Origin: an uncultured bacterium
GTDB taxonomy: Bacteria; Actinomycetota; Coriobacteriia; Coriobacteriales; Coriobacteriaceae
DNA: 16,984 nt
Assembly (NCBI GenBank): GCA_905215385.1
Contig: CAJMPY010000035.1
Span: forward strand, 1-16,984
Direction of reading: 5' to 3'
The position numbers and the translations under genes were made by a program. Under the pieces are notes generated by a model. The model was not told the origin of the DNA, searched no databases, and worked only from the letters and a program-made list of their open reading frames with translations. Below, piece by piece: positions 6,438 through 13,200 of the stretch. How positions within the stretch are numbered: the stretch's first letter is position 1; each line of letters begins with the position of its first letter.

Positions 6438-6727
6438 CGTTTGACGGCAATTTTTGCGACATTGCTCAGTGCAGGGAGCTGCCGTGCCCGCACGGTGGCA
6501 ACTGCACACAGCGGAAAGTGTGGGAAAAGCTCAAGGCCTACGAGGATCTCGGTCTCGATCCGGAGGAGTACGAGCGCGCCTTGAGTGCAGACATCATGGT
6601 CCGCGTTGCGGCTGTTGCGCTTGGCGTGCCGGCCGAGGCGCTGCGCGATATGGTGGAGCTTGGAAAGGCCGGGCGCTTGATGGTGCTTCCAGAAGGAGGA
6701 GAAAGAATTGGAGGCTATGAAGGATGA
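6425..6727 (+). CDS. Small Cys-rich phage protein with GRLxVLP tail, 100 aa
   Basis: The N-terminus has four cysteines (11, 16, 21, 27) with a nearby His, likely a metal site. It is followed by a helical segment WEKLKAYEDLGLDPEEYERAL and a C-terminal piece ALRDMVELGKAGRLMVLPEGGE. The YEDLGLxPEE motif recurs in small proteins of Firmicutes phages. The tail closely parallels residues 73-98 of the protein encoded at 7322-7828 (RLRELAEADKAGRLVVLP), so the two appear related. Function is unknown. It begins inside the Dam gene and overlaps the ASCH gene start by 4 nt. Confidence 0.75.
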   Translation: MERLTFDGNFCDIAQCRELPCPHGGNCTQRKVWEKLKAYEDLGLDPEEYERALSADIMVRVAAVALGVPAEALRDMVELGKAGRLMVLPEGGERIGGYEG

Positions 6728-7251
6728 GTAAGGCCGTCGTGCTGAGCATCCGCCCAAAGTGGTGCGAAAAGATTGCCAGCGGTGGAAAGACGATTGAGGT
6801 GCGAAAAACCAGACCGAAGCTGGACACGCCGTTCAAATGCTACATCTACTGCACGCAGAGCGGTGTTGCGCTTGGAGCGTGGGGAAAGCACGGCAAAGTC
6901 ATCGGGGAGTTTACCTGTGACCGCATCGACGAGTATGACGATGATACGATTTTCTCGTTCCGCCATGAGGACTACGCGCGCTGGAACGATTTTGGCCTTG
7001 ACCGTGCGTGTATGCACCCGGAAGATTTCCAGAATTACGCTGACGGCAAGTGGCTGTACGGCTGGCACATCTCCGATCTAAAAATCTACGATACGCCGAA
7101 GGAACTGACAGAATTTCACACTTGGAAAAAATGCAAATCATGCAGCAAAAGCGGGTACGAAAGCACAGCCTGTATCTATGATGAAAATTGCATGGTTCCG
7201 GTGGCGATTACTAAAGCACCGCAAAGCTGGTGCTATGTGGAGGAGGGCTGA
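6724..7251 (+). CDS. ASCH-domain protein with C-terminal Cys cluster, 175 aa
   Basis: Residues 5-125 match an ASCH (PUA-like) domain: VLSIRPKWCEKIASGGKTIEVRK with conserved basic residues, a middle strand with YIYCTQSG, then GKVIGEFTCDRI and GWHISDLKIYD. ASCH proteins bind RNA or modified nucleosides, and some have nuclease or amidohydrolase activity. The role in phages is not settled. The last 45 residues add C137, C140, C150 and C156, a possible zinc knuckle, and close with APQSWCYVE, an ending I associate with phage members. ATG 6724 overlaps the previous stop, with GGAGG at 6710-6714. Surrounding genes are small accessory proteins. Confidence 0.85.
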   Translation: MSKAVVLSIRPKWCEKIASGGKTIEVRKTRPKLDTPFKCYIYCTQSGVALGAWGKHGKVIGEFTCDRIDEYDDDTIFSFRHEDYARWNDFGLDRACMHPEDFQNYADGKWLYGWHISDLKIYDTPKELTEFHTWKKCKSCSKSGYESTACIYDENCMVPVAITKAPQSWCYVEEG

Positions 7252-7253
7252 CA

Positions 7254-7322
7254 ATGGCTGAATACGAACTGAACCCGTGCCCGGATTGCCGCCGCGAGTT
7301 CTGGATGCAGGAGGTGGAGTGA
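7254..7322 (+). CDS. 22-residue mini-ORF resembling the N-terminus of the Lar-like protein
   Basis: ATG 7254 follows GGAGGAGGG about 8 nt upstream and the frame ends at TGA 7320-7322, overlapping the next ATG as ATGA. The product starts MAEYELNPCPDC. The Lar-like gene at 7821 starts MAKYELKQCPFC, and 30 of the first 36 bases agree by my count. It keeps one CxxC and then stops. It could be a translated leader peptide that couples the next gene, or the remnant of a duplicated Lar-like gene cut down by deletion. The good ribosome site and tidy overlap argue that it is at least translated. Confidence 0.5.
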   Translation: MAEYELNPCPDCRREFWMQEVE

Positions 7323-7828
7323 TGGAACAGCTTAATTGCCTGCGGTGTGCGTACCGGCACGAAGATAACGGCAACTGCATGGCGGCCGGAGGATTTTGCA
7401 CAGCCGTTCCTGCGGCGCATTGCCGTCTACTACAAGAATACTTGGGCACGGGGCTGATGCCAGAGGAAGTCAACGACGTCGTTGTAGGGCCGAAACCGCT
7501 AGTGAAGGCGAAACTGGTCTCGGCGTTTGGCGTCGCGGCGGAGAGGCTACGCGAGCTGGCCGAGGCCGACAAGGCCGGGCGCTTGGTGGTGCTGCCGTGC
7601 AAGGTTGGCGGAGAGGTGTACTCAACGCTTGACGATTTTGGGCAGATACATCAATGCAGAGCAACGTATGTCCACCTAGATGAGCTGCCGTATCTGAACG
7701 TTGCGGCACTTGAGCCTGTTGATTACGAAGGATCGCAATACGGAGCCTCATTCGGGGAGTTTGGGAAAACCGTATTCCTGACCCGCGAAGAGGCGGAGGA
7801 AACATTGGAGGCAATGAAGGATGGCTAA
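7322..7828 (+). CDS. Phage protein with N-terminal Cys motif and C-terminal TREEAE helix, 168 aa
   Basis: Cysteines at 6, 9, 19 and 26 suggest a small zinc site. A helical part follows with AERLRELAEADKAGRLVVLPCKVGGEVY (73-100), then a beta-rich part, and the end GKTVFLTREEAEETLEAM (148-165). The last motif is frequent at the C-terminus of small accessory proteins in gut Firmicutes phages. Nothing points to an enzyme. ATG 7322 overlaps the mini-ORF stop. An upstream extension in the same frame lacks a better start. It shares its GRLxVLP region with the protein encoded at 6425, suggesting duplication and domain shuffling. Confidence 0.75.
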   Translation: MEQLNCLRCAYRHEDNGNCMAAGGFCTAVPAAHCRLLQEYLGTGLMPEEVNDVVVGPKPLVKAKLVSAFGVAAERLRELAEADKAGRLVVLPCKVGGEVYSTLDDFGQIHQCRATYVHLDELPYLNVAALEPVDYEGSQYGASFGEFGKTVFLTREEAEETLEAMKDG

Positions 7829-8090
7829 ATACGAACTGAAACAGTGCCCGTTCTGCGGCGGTAAAGTTAGCCTTGTTCTGTGTGATGACGAAGGGAATCT
7901 GCATGATGAGGCATATAGAGAACATTCATACAGTGGGATTGGCTTTATGCTTCGCCACACTCACGAGGAAAACCCGAGCTGCCCGATTGCAAGCTATGAA
8001 TGTGATGGCGGGATTTTGGGCGGTGTGTATATTTACGACACGGAAGAGCGAGCTGCTGAAGCATGGAATAGGAGGGCCGAGAATGGCTGA
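7821..8090 (+). CDS. Lar-like restriction alleviation family protein, 89 aa
   Basis: The N-terminal CPFCGGK (C9, C12) with a second pair at C54 and C61, and the ending TEERAAEAWNRRA, are the hallmarks of the Lar family and related phage zinc ribbons. Lar of the Rac prophage lessens type I restriction in E. coli. In Clostridia phages the same fold is widespread and its action is mostly untested. The gene sits among other CxxC proteins and downstream of two DNA methyltransferases, which fits an anti-restriction role by context only. It overlaps its neighbours on both sides by 8 nt. Confidence 0.75.
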   Translation: MAKYELKQCPFCGGKVSLVLCDDEGNLHDEAYREHSYSGIGFMLRHTHEENPSCPIASYECDGGILGGVYIYDTEERAAEAWNRRAENG

Positions 8091-8310
8091 ATATATTACG
8101 CGGGCACAGTACAACGATATTGAAAGCACTGTGTTCCTTGGAGATCGTCAGGAGTTCAATGCCCGCTTGCAGAAACACACGGGAATCGTAGCGCGGCCAT
8201 ATACGGCCTACAGCTATTACGATGCTGCCGGGAACTATCTGGGTGACAGCAACGACACTGACTTGGACGGACTGCTTCAAGCGGCCTACATGGAGGTGAA
8301 AGATGACTGA
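8083..8310 (+). CDS. Hypothetical phage protein, 75 aa
   Basis: ATG 8083 follows a GGAGGG element at 8071-8076 and overlaps the Lar-like stop by 8 nt. The protein (MAEYITRAQYNDIE at the start, then YTAYSYYDAAGNYLGDS) is Tyr- and Asp-rich, with no cysteine, and looks like a small alpha-beta fold. No family is recognised. Its first codons nearly repeat those of the genes at 7254, 7821 and 8303. An upstream in-frame extension to 7873 lies inside the Lar-like gene and is rejected. Confidence 0.65.
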   Translation: MAEYITRAQYNDIESTVFLGDRQEFNARLQKHTGIVARPYTAYSYYDAAGNYLGDSNDTDLDGLLQAAYMEVKDD

Positions 8311-8602
8311 ATACATCGAGCGTGAAGCGATAATGGAGTTCCCAATCCGGAAAGACCATTGCGACAAGGAGCGCGCGAATGAGCATTTTATCTTTGGCAT
8401 TGAGTCGGTTCTGGAATATGTACAGAACCTGCCCGCCGCTGACGTTGCGCCGGTGGTGCGCTGCAAGGACTGTGCCCATAGGACTGAGATGGGTAATTGC
8501 GGGCACCCGCGCCACCATGGGATTTTGCCGTCAGCGTATCCCTATGATTTTTGTAGCTACGGCGCGAGAAAGGACGGTGACGACGATGCCAAAGCGGATT
8601 AA
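8303..8602 (+). CDS. YIEREA-type small Cys-rich phage protein, 99 aa
   Basis: The start MTEYIEREAIMEF, the middle LPAADVAPVVRCKDCAHR and the cysteines at 54, 57, 66 and 84 follow the layout of a small protein seen again and again in gut Firmicutes phages: an N-terminal YI-x-REA helix, an ADVxPVV linker and a four-Cys zinc module. Its function is not known to me. The start is supported by GGAGGTG at 8292-8298. The acidic tail (DGDDDAKAD) is encoded in the overlap with the next gene. Confidence 0.75.
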   Translation: MTEYIEREAIMEFPIRKDHCDKERANEHFIFGIESVLEYVQNLPAADVAPVVRCKDCAHRTEMGNCGHPRHHGILPSAYPYDFCSYGARKDGDDDAKAD

Positions 8603-8858
8603 CCCACGCCGGAGGCCGGCGACACAGGCAGACGTGCAGCGCGCAAAGGACACGGCGACGGCGGACGCCTGCCGCGTGACGCTTGCGATCTTTTTTACCG
8701 CCCTGTTGGGCAAAGAGGGCATGGGGGCCGAGCAGCCCCAGCGCATCTGGCGCGAGGTCGAGGCGCTGTCGGAGAGCGTGCGCGACGGATATGTATCCGC
8801 GACCGACCTGATCCGCGTGCTGCGAGACGAGTACGAGATCGACATTGTAGGGGGGTGA
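8586..8858 (+). CDS. Small basic/helical phage protein, 90 aa
   Basis: The N-terminus is basic (MPKRINPRRRP). A helix starting TQADVQRAKDTA leads to CRVTLAIFFTALLGKEG, which is hydrophobic but too short and mixed to call a membrane segment with confidence. A C-terminal part with REVEALSESVRDGYVSATDLIRVLRDEYEID is helical. I recall similar small proteins of unknown function just ahead of sigma-like genes in Clostridia phages, but cannot name a family. The start at 8586 lies within the previous gene, and a longer in-frame version to 8379 is rejected as overlap. The stop is embedded in the G-run that serves the next gene. Confidence 0.65.
   Translation: MPKRINPRRRPATQADVQRAKDTATADACRVTLAIFFTALLGKEGMGAEQPQRIWREVEALSESVRDGYVSATDLIRVLRDEYEIDIVGG
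8850..8855 (+). promoter_or_regulatory. G-run ribosome binding site before the sigma-like gene
   Basis: Six G bases followed by TGA (the stop of the previous gene) lie 7 nt before ATG 8863. The run acts as stop context and probable ribosome site at once. Confidence 0.5.
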
Positions 8859-8862
8859 AGCC

Positions 8863-9459
8863 ATGCGCAGGAAACCGCTCGCGCCGCTTACGCCGGAACA
8901 GCAGCAGCTCGCGGCGGATAACGAGCGTCTGATCTATCTTGCGATCCGCCGCTACGCACCGGATGAGGACGCCGATGAGCTGTATGGACACGCTGCCGAG
9001 GGCTTGCTCAGAGCCGCAAGTACATATGATCCAACGCGCGGAAAGTTTTCAACGCACGCGATGTGGTGCATTCGCGGCGAGATCGCGCACCGCAAGAAGT
9101 ACGCGCAGCAGCGCAAGCGGTCTGGAATGCTTATTTTGTACACAGACGATAATGACGTACCGTTTGACAGCGCCGGTAAGTACGATCACACGCAGTGCGG
9201 CGCAGTCAAGCCCAAGGATCGTCTGCACAAAGATTTCGATGATTCTGCGGCGGATATCAGCCGTTTTCTGGACTGTCTCACGCCGGTGCAGCGTCAGACC
9301 GTGTGTCTGCGCATGGCAGGGTATACCTACGCAGACATTGCCGACATCCGCGGCGTAAAACAGCAGTCAGCTATTTGTGCTGCGCAGTCTGCCGCAAAGC
9401 GATGGCTGGAATATAACGACACCGGCAATGCCGGAACATCTGAAAACAGGAGGAAATAA
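8863..9459 (+). CDS. Sigma-70-like RNA polymerase sigma factor / phage transcription activator, 198 aa
   Basis: Residues about 15-78 resemble sigma region 2: NERLIYLAIRRY, DELYGHAAEGLLRAASTYDPTRG, FSTHAMWCIRGEI. Residues 139-182 resemble region 4 with a helix-turn-helix: LTPVQRQTVCLRMAGYTYADIADIRGVKQQSA. The two are joined by about 60 residues without region 3. It would guide host RNA polymerase to phage promoters. As the clearest transcription regulator near the end of the early block, it is a good candidate for late-gene control of the opposing strand, but that is inference. No matching promoter sequence is identified. The length fits small phage and ECF-like sigma factors. Confidence 0.82.
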   Translation: MRRKPLAPLTPEQQQLAADNERLIYLAIRRYAPDEDADELYGHAAEGLLRAASTYDPTRGKFSTHAMWCIRGEIAHRKKYAQQRKRSGMLILYTDDNDVPFDSAGKYDHTQCGAVKPKDRLHKDFDDSAADISRFLDCLTPVQRQTVCLRMAGYTYADIADIRGVKQQSAICAAQSAAKRWLEYNDTGNAGTSENRRK

Positions 9460-9461
9460 CA

Positions 9462-9704
9462 ATGAACGAAAACGAACTGATGGAAGGCGTGCGCAACGGC
9501 ACGCGCAACGAACTCCGCCTCAGCATCCTGACGGATGCGATCTTCAACGCCGCCCGGCTGAACTACAGCGGCAAAAAGCTCGCCTTTGACGACGACGAGC
9601 TTTGCACCGTGCTCCGGGCAATGTACCCGGATGACTACGACGGCGTGCTTGCAAATCTGCAAGCGCTCAAGGCGGAAGCTGCAAAGGATGGTGGCGCGTT
9701 TTGA
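9462..9704 (+). CDS. Hypothetical phage protein, 80 aa
   Basis: The start is backed by AGGAGG in the end of the sigma-like gene. The protein is acidic and helical (MNENELMEGVRNGTRNELRL at the start, FDDDELCTVLRAMYPDDYD in the middle) with a C-terminal helix ANLQALKAEAA. No cysteine cluster, membrane segment or known family is recognised. Its stop overlaps a TTG start, so it is translationally coupled to the DUF6378 gene. Confidence 0.7.
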   Translation: MNENELMEGVRNGTRNELRLSILTDAIFNAARLNYSGKKLAFDDDELCTVLRAMYPDDYDGVLANLQALKAEAAKDGGAF

Positions 9705-10090
9705 CCCGTTCCGAAATCCTGAAAGCCGCAGAGCGCTGCGTCTGCACAGACCGAAATCAGCAGTACGGCGAGCCGGAGGACAATTTCCGCATTATCGCCG
9801 CCCTCTGGAACGTGTATCTGTTCGGTCGCGGAGCGAAATCGCAGCTCAACCCCGCAGACGTTGGCGCGATGATGGCGCTGTTCAAGCTCGGCCGCATCGC
9901 AACCGGAGGCGATAAAGCGGATAACTTTATTGACTTGGCCGGATACGCCGCCTGCGCAGGGGAAATCTCAACGGAGAGCGAGCACACATCGAAAGGCGTA
10001 AAAAAGTTAGCGCGGGAAGCGAAGGAAGCGCAGAACGCGAAAAACGGCATTTCCAGCGAACAGGGTTGTCCGCATGACGCGCAGCGCTGA
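9701..10090 (+). CDS. DUF6378-type phage protein, TTG start, 129 aa
   Basis: The first 90 residues follow a common phage family of unknown function: MTRSEILKAAERCVCTDRNQQYGEPEDNF, then IIAALWNVYL, NPADVGAMMALFKLGRIA and KADNFIDLAGYAAC. The acidic and His-poor helical core with repeated D/E and K is reminiscent of MazG-like nucleotide hydrolase relatives, but I cannot show the catalytic site. The start is TTG 9701 in a TTGA overlap with the previous stop, and no ATG fits the conserved N-terminus. The last 40 residues are a charged Lys/Glu/Ala tail. Confidence 0.8.
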   Translation: MTRSEILKAAERCVCTDRNQQYGEPEDNFRIIAALWNVYLFGRGAKSQLNPADVGAMMALFKLGRIATGGDKADNFIDLAGYAACAGEISTESEHTSKGVKKLAREAKEAQNAKNGISSEQGCPHDAQR

Positions 10091-10190
10091 CGGAGCATAC
10101 CTCGTCAAAACCGGCTGCGCTATCCGGGAAGCGCCGGACTTGCGCGCAGCGATCGACATGATTCAGCAGTACGAAAGCGAAAGCATATAA
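10074..10190 (+). CDS. Short ORF, 38 aa, last gene of the plus-strand block
   Basis: ATG 10074 lies within the end of the DUF6378 gene and the frame runs to TAA 10188-10190, directly before the terminator hairpin. The product begins MTRSADGAYLVKTGCAIREAP and continues with an amphipathic helix (LRAAIDMIQQYESES). Composition is like a real small protein and the frame fills the otherwise empty gap up to the terminator. There is no strong ribosome site, only GGG in CAGGGTT about 7 nt before the ATG, so this is a moderate call. Confidence 0.5.
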   Translation: MTRSADGAYLVKTGCAIREAPDLRAAIDMIQQYESESI

Positions 10191-10194
10191 AGCA

Positions 10195-10230
10195 AAGCAG
10201 CGCACGAAACCGTGCGCTGCTTCTTTCTTT
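10195..10230. terminator. Bidirectional rho-independent terminator between converging operons
   Basis: Bases 10195-10206 and 10211-10222 form a perfect 12-bp stem (core GCAGCGCACG) with an AAAC loop. On the plus strand it is followed by a T-rich run (TTCTTTCTTT). On the minus strand the bases after the stem read TTTGCTTTA, also T-rich. It lies 4 nt after the last plus-strand stop and only a few bases past the stop of the 1442-residue minus-strand gene. Confidence 0.88.
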
Positions 10231-13200
10231 ACCCGAACAGTTTCCAGAGCTGGTTGAACTGCGTGGCCGTGTAGCCGTTTTGCAAAGCCCACGCCTGCAA
10301 GTCGGCTTTCTTGTATTTGTTCTTCCCGTCCTCCGTCTTTGCGGTCTTTGCCTGATAAAAGTCCGCGATCTGCTGCAACGAGTAGCCGCCCTCGTAGGCG
10401 GTCTCCACCTTTGCCTGCGTGTTTTCCGTTAGCTTCTGCGCCATGACGTTGAGCGCGAGCTGGTCACTGCCGCCGCGTTTGCCGACGACCGTCTTGATGA
10501 TTGCCTGCATCACATCGCCGTTGCGGTCTCGCGCATTGTCCGGCAGTGTGTCTTTTGCGGTGCCGAGCTTGGCGCGGTATACGGCGTTGTCTGCCACGCT
10601 GCCGCTGCTCTTCGTCGTCCACGCCGGGGTGTCGCCGCCGTCGAGCTTCGCTTTCTTCTTGCCGGCCGCCGTTGCGACTTCCAACAGGTTTTGGATCGCG
10701 GCCGCTTTCTCCGCGTCGCTCGACTGCTTGTAAACAGAACTCCGAATAACTTTCTGAATGTTGTCATAGGCCGTCTGGCCATATGCCATCTGGTACTGCC
10801 GCCTCTCGTCCTGATCCAGCGGCACTTTTTCGCCGTCTCTGTTTCCGCTGTTTGGTGCTTTCTTCTCAGGATATTTTATGTCGATGTTCTCACCGAGCCG
10901 GTACAGCTCTTGGTTCACGGCGCTCGTCCGGTACTTCGTCACACTGCCGGGATTCAGTGTCGCGTTCAGGAAGTTTTCCGCCGCTGTGCCGGTGTATTTC
11001 TTCTCCTGCCCCCAGTTGTCCAGCGCAGCCGGAAGCGTTTCCCGAAGCCCAGGAATCTTGCTCTTCATCGCGCTCAGGCCGTTTTCCCACACAGTGTCGC
11101 CGTTGTAGGTGTCGCGCACCGTCCCGTCAACCCCCTGCGCCACGCCGGACACGATGTTTGGGATAAAGCTCGTCGCCTGAGACGCGCCGTAGCGCAGGGC
11201 GGCTTCCGCTACCTTCCCGCCCGCGGTATCTGCCTTGGAGTATTTATAGCCGTTCGCAATCTCCTGAAACTGAGACATAGCGGGCAGATCCATCACGCTC
11301 TGAAAAGCAGATTCCAGATTGCCGCCCGCAACGTTTGCAAACGTCAGGCCCTCGTCCTTGTAGCAGTCTGCCAGCAGCGCGCCATAGGTCATCTGCGCGT
11401 TGATCGGGTCGAGGAAGCCGATGGACACCAGGTCGTCACCGTCGCGCCACTCCGTGCTTTCTCCGGCAATCCACCGGTTGAGCGCGCTAAGGTTGAGCTG
11501 CGTGCCGCTCACGCCCTCAGACTTTTCGAGCGCTTCCTTGTCCTCGTCGTCGTCTCCGGCAACGTTCATCACGCCAGCCCCGGCCAGCACCGCAAAGAGC
11601 GCGATTCCCATCGTGCCGTTAAACGCGCGGCCGAAATCCGTAACAGCCTTCGCCTGTTCGGCTGCGGTCAGCGTTCCGGCCTTTGCCTTGTTCAAGACTT
11701 TGACGACCTCCGCGCCGGCGTTAATAAATCCAGCGGGGGAGTATTGAATCGCTGCGCTTGCAATGTTGCCGGGCACGTTTGTGAACGGGAGCATAATGTC
11801 GCCGAGACCGATGCTGCCGCCCTGCTTGTCCTTGATGCTGAGCTTGTTCAGCGCATTACGCATTCCGCCCATGACGCCGGACAGCTTGCCTTCGTTCTGG
11901 AACGTGCGTTCTCTTGCGGTTTCCTCCGCGCGGCCGTCAAGCGCGCCTTTTGCCACCTTGCCCTTGGCTTCCAGCGCATCAATTCCGCGCTGCGCTTCCG
12001 CCTGAATGCCGCCTTTTTGCATCTGGTCAGACGTGACCATGGCATAGTTGCTGTATTTCTCCCACGTGGAGAGAAACCGTTCCAGAAAGTTCCCGGTCAT
12101 CTTGAACGACCTGCTGCCGCCGGTTTCGTATTTGCCCTGTGCGTTGGAAACGCTTGCGTCAAGGCCGGTTTCAATGTACGACTTGAGCGTTGCCTCGCCC
12201 ATGCCTTTTCGTTTCGTCTTGGAGAGATAACTCTTATCCACGGCTACGGAGCGCGTGCCGGTGTATTTCGACAGCAGCATGTCCAGCCCGACGCCGATGT
12301 TGTTTGACACGGCCTCTACCGGGTCATACACCATATTGCCGACAAGGTTTCTGGCAGCCGTCGCCGGTTTCGAGAGCATGGACAGATAACGAAACGACTT
12401 GATCTGTTCGAGCGTGGACGGTTTCGCGTAATCATACGCAATGCCGCGCACCTGACTTGCGGCAACGTCACGCAGAAACGCTTCGCCGCCCGGCAGTTTC
12501 TTTGCCTGCTCAAGCGCCTTTTCCATCGTTTTGCCCATCTTGTTCGACCACAGGCCGTTTGTGCGCCGCTCCGTGCTCATGTCTTTGATGAGGTCAACCA
12601 CGCCGCCCACGTCGCCTTTTTCGATGCTGTGCAGCTTCTCCGCGTTCTGGCTCACGCTGTCGAGAATCTTCTTGCGCTGCTCGTCCGACATTTTGCGCGT
12701 GCGCTCGCTGTCGTTCAGCAACTGGATCGCGTCCGCTTCCATTAGCGCCGGGTCAGACGCGAGCTGCCGCCGCTGACGCAGCGCCTGACCGGCCTCCGTG
12801 CCGTGCGCGTCCCACTCTTTCATGAGCTTTGCCACTTCGGCGTAGGCATCTTTGCTGCCGCTCTCGCGCGCCTTGGCCACTTCTTTGACGATGATCTTGT
12901 GTGCGAGCACCGTGTCGGTATCGTCCCAGTCCTGCTTTTCTCCAAACAGGTCTGCCTTTTCGCCCTCGTAGTCCGATTCATAGCGTTCCTGCGCCTTGGC
13001 GTCCACTTCTGCGTCGTGGTTCACCTTGTGCGTCCGGTCTTCCGGCCTCAGCCCTTCCATGCGGCGCTCTGCGTCCGTCAGCACGCGGTCGGTCGACCGC
13101 GTCTGTGTCCGCGCTTCGTCATAGCCAAACTCCGCGGACTTTGCGCCCTGTCCTTCCGGCAACGTACCGCGCTGCCCGGCACCCGTCTCTGCATCTCGCT

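Noticed and set aside
7821..8602. A toxin-antitoxin pair among the small genes
   Set aside because: No toxin or antitoxin family motif is visible. The proteins look like Lar-like and Cys-rich phage accessory proteins.
10190..10230. Attachment site or small RNA at the hairpin between operons
   Set aside because: A perfect stem with T-rich flanks on both strands at the meeting point of two operons is fully explained as a bidirectional terminator. No integrase is near.
10691..12307. Plus-strand frame of 538 codons
   Set aside because: It lies wholly opposite the giant minus-strand gene and has shadow-like composition and no motif.
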